Below, piece by piece: positions 63,825-64,000 of a stretch of 64,000 bases of DNA. Source of the DNA: Lineus longissimus (Eukaryota > Nemertea > Pilidiophora > Heteronemertea > Lineidae). The stretch covers positions 6,255,431-6,319,430 of the forward strand of contig NC_088322.1 of the NCBI RefSeq assembly GCF_910592395.1, written 5' to 3'. How positions within the stretch are numbered: position 1 is the first letter of the stretch; each line of letters begins with the position of its first letter. Made by a program: the position numbers and the translations under genes. The notes under the pieces were generated by a model. The model did not search any database, was not told the origin of the DNA, and worked only from the letters and a program-made list of their open reading frames with translations.

Positions 63825-64000
63825 CAGATGTTTTGAGCAGCACTCTCACTCACTACTGTCTACCTGAGGAGAGAGCAGCACTGTCTACTGTCTACCTGAG
63901 GAGAGAGCAGCACTCACTACTGTCTACCTGATGATGTTTTGAGCAGCACTCTCACTCACTACTGTCTACCTGATGATGTTTTGAGCAGCACTCTCACTCA
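63825..64000 (+). repeat. 42-bp tandem repeat cut by the window edge
   Basis: The unit GATGTTTTGAGCAGCACTCT-CACTCACTACTGTCTACCTGAT repeats exactly at the right edge. Shorter variant units (GAGGAGAGAGCAGCACT) lie at 63867-63920. The array continues beyond the window. Confidence 0.8.

Overview
This is a window of animal (metazoan) nuclear DNA: AT-rich, intron-rich and packed with small DNA transposons (MITEs), SINE-like elements, LINE relics and minisatellites. Introns follow the GT-AG rule, and the two genes present are typical animal genes. The repeat style (tRNA-derived SINEs ending in a gcgctatataaa-like tail, many TIR elements, frequent tacatgta and aggccta words) suggests a marine invertebrate. 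I cannot choose between a deuterostome such as an echinoderm or hemichordate and a lophotrochozoan from sequence alone.

Two protein genes lie head to head. On the minus strand, 644-7167 holds the first six coding exons of a DNAJC7 (TPR2) orthologue, a TPR co-chaperone of Hsp70/Hsp90. All six exons join in phase to give 263 codons of TPR repeats; the last TPRs and the J domain lie beyond the left edge. On the plus strand, 37917-58865 holds twelve coding exons of a SPATS2-family gene, which join in phase to 785 codons plus a stop. They run from the UBA-like N-terminal domain through the conserved central helical region to the C-terminal LPQRKPR motif. Only the extreme 5' end of SPATS2 is unresolved.

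The roughly 30 kb between the genes (7168-37916) shows no convincing gene. It holds a CR1/Jockey-like LINE relic (13.4-14.2 kb), a diverged 27/54-bp minisatellite invaded by two MITE families and another LINE fragment (15.5-18.1 kb), a 43-bp minisatellite (26.8-27.7 kb), a 69-bp triplet repeat (28.1 kb), several foldback elements (including a 99-bp near-perfect inverted repeat at 31.05-31.27 kb), SINEs, and a 79-bp satellite open in all three plus-strand frames (33.0-34.1 kb).

The SPATS2 introns contain a cluster of TTAA-flanked piggyBac-like MITEs (two abut and share one TTAA), pogo-like TA-flanked MITEs, RTE-like LINE 3' ends, and a roughly 300-bp modular repeat family carrying nuclear-receptor half-site arrays. 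They also contain a 33-bp-period minisatellite just upstream of exon 4 that appears to have been seeded by a duplicated piece of that exon. The last point is the most unusual observation in the window. From 58.9 kb to the right edge there is SPATS2 3' UTR/flank, two MITEs and a 42-bp tandem repeat cut by the window end.
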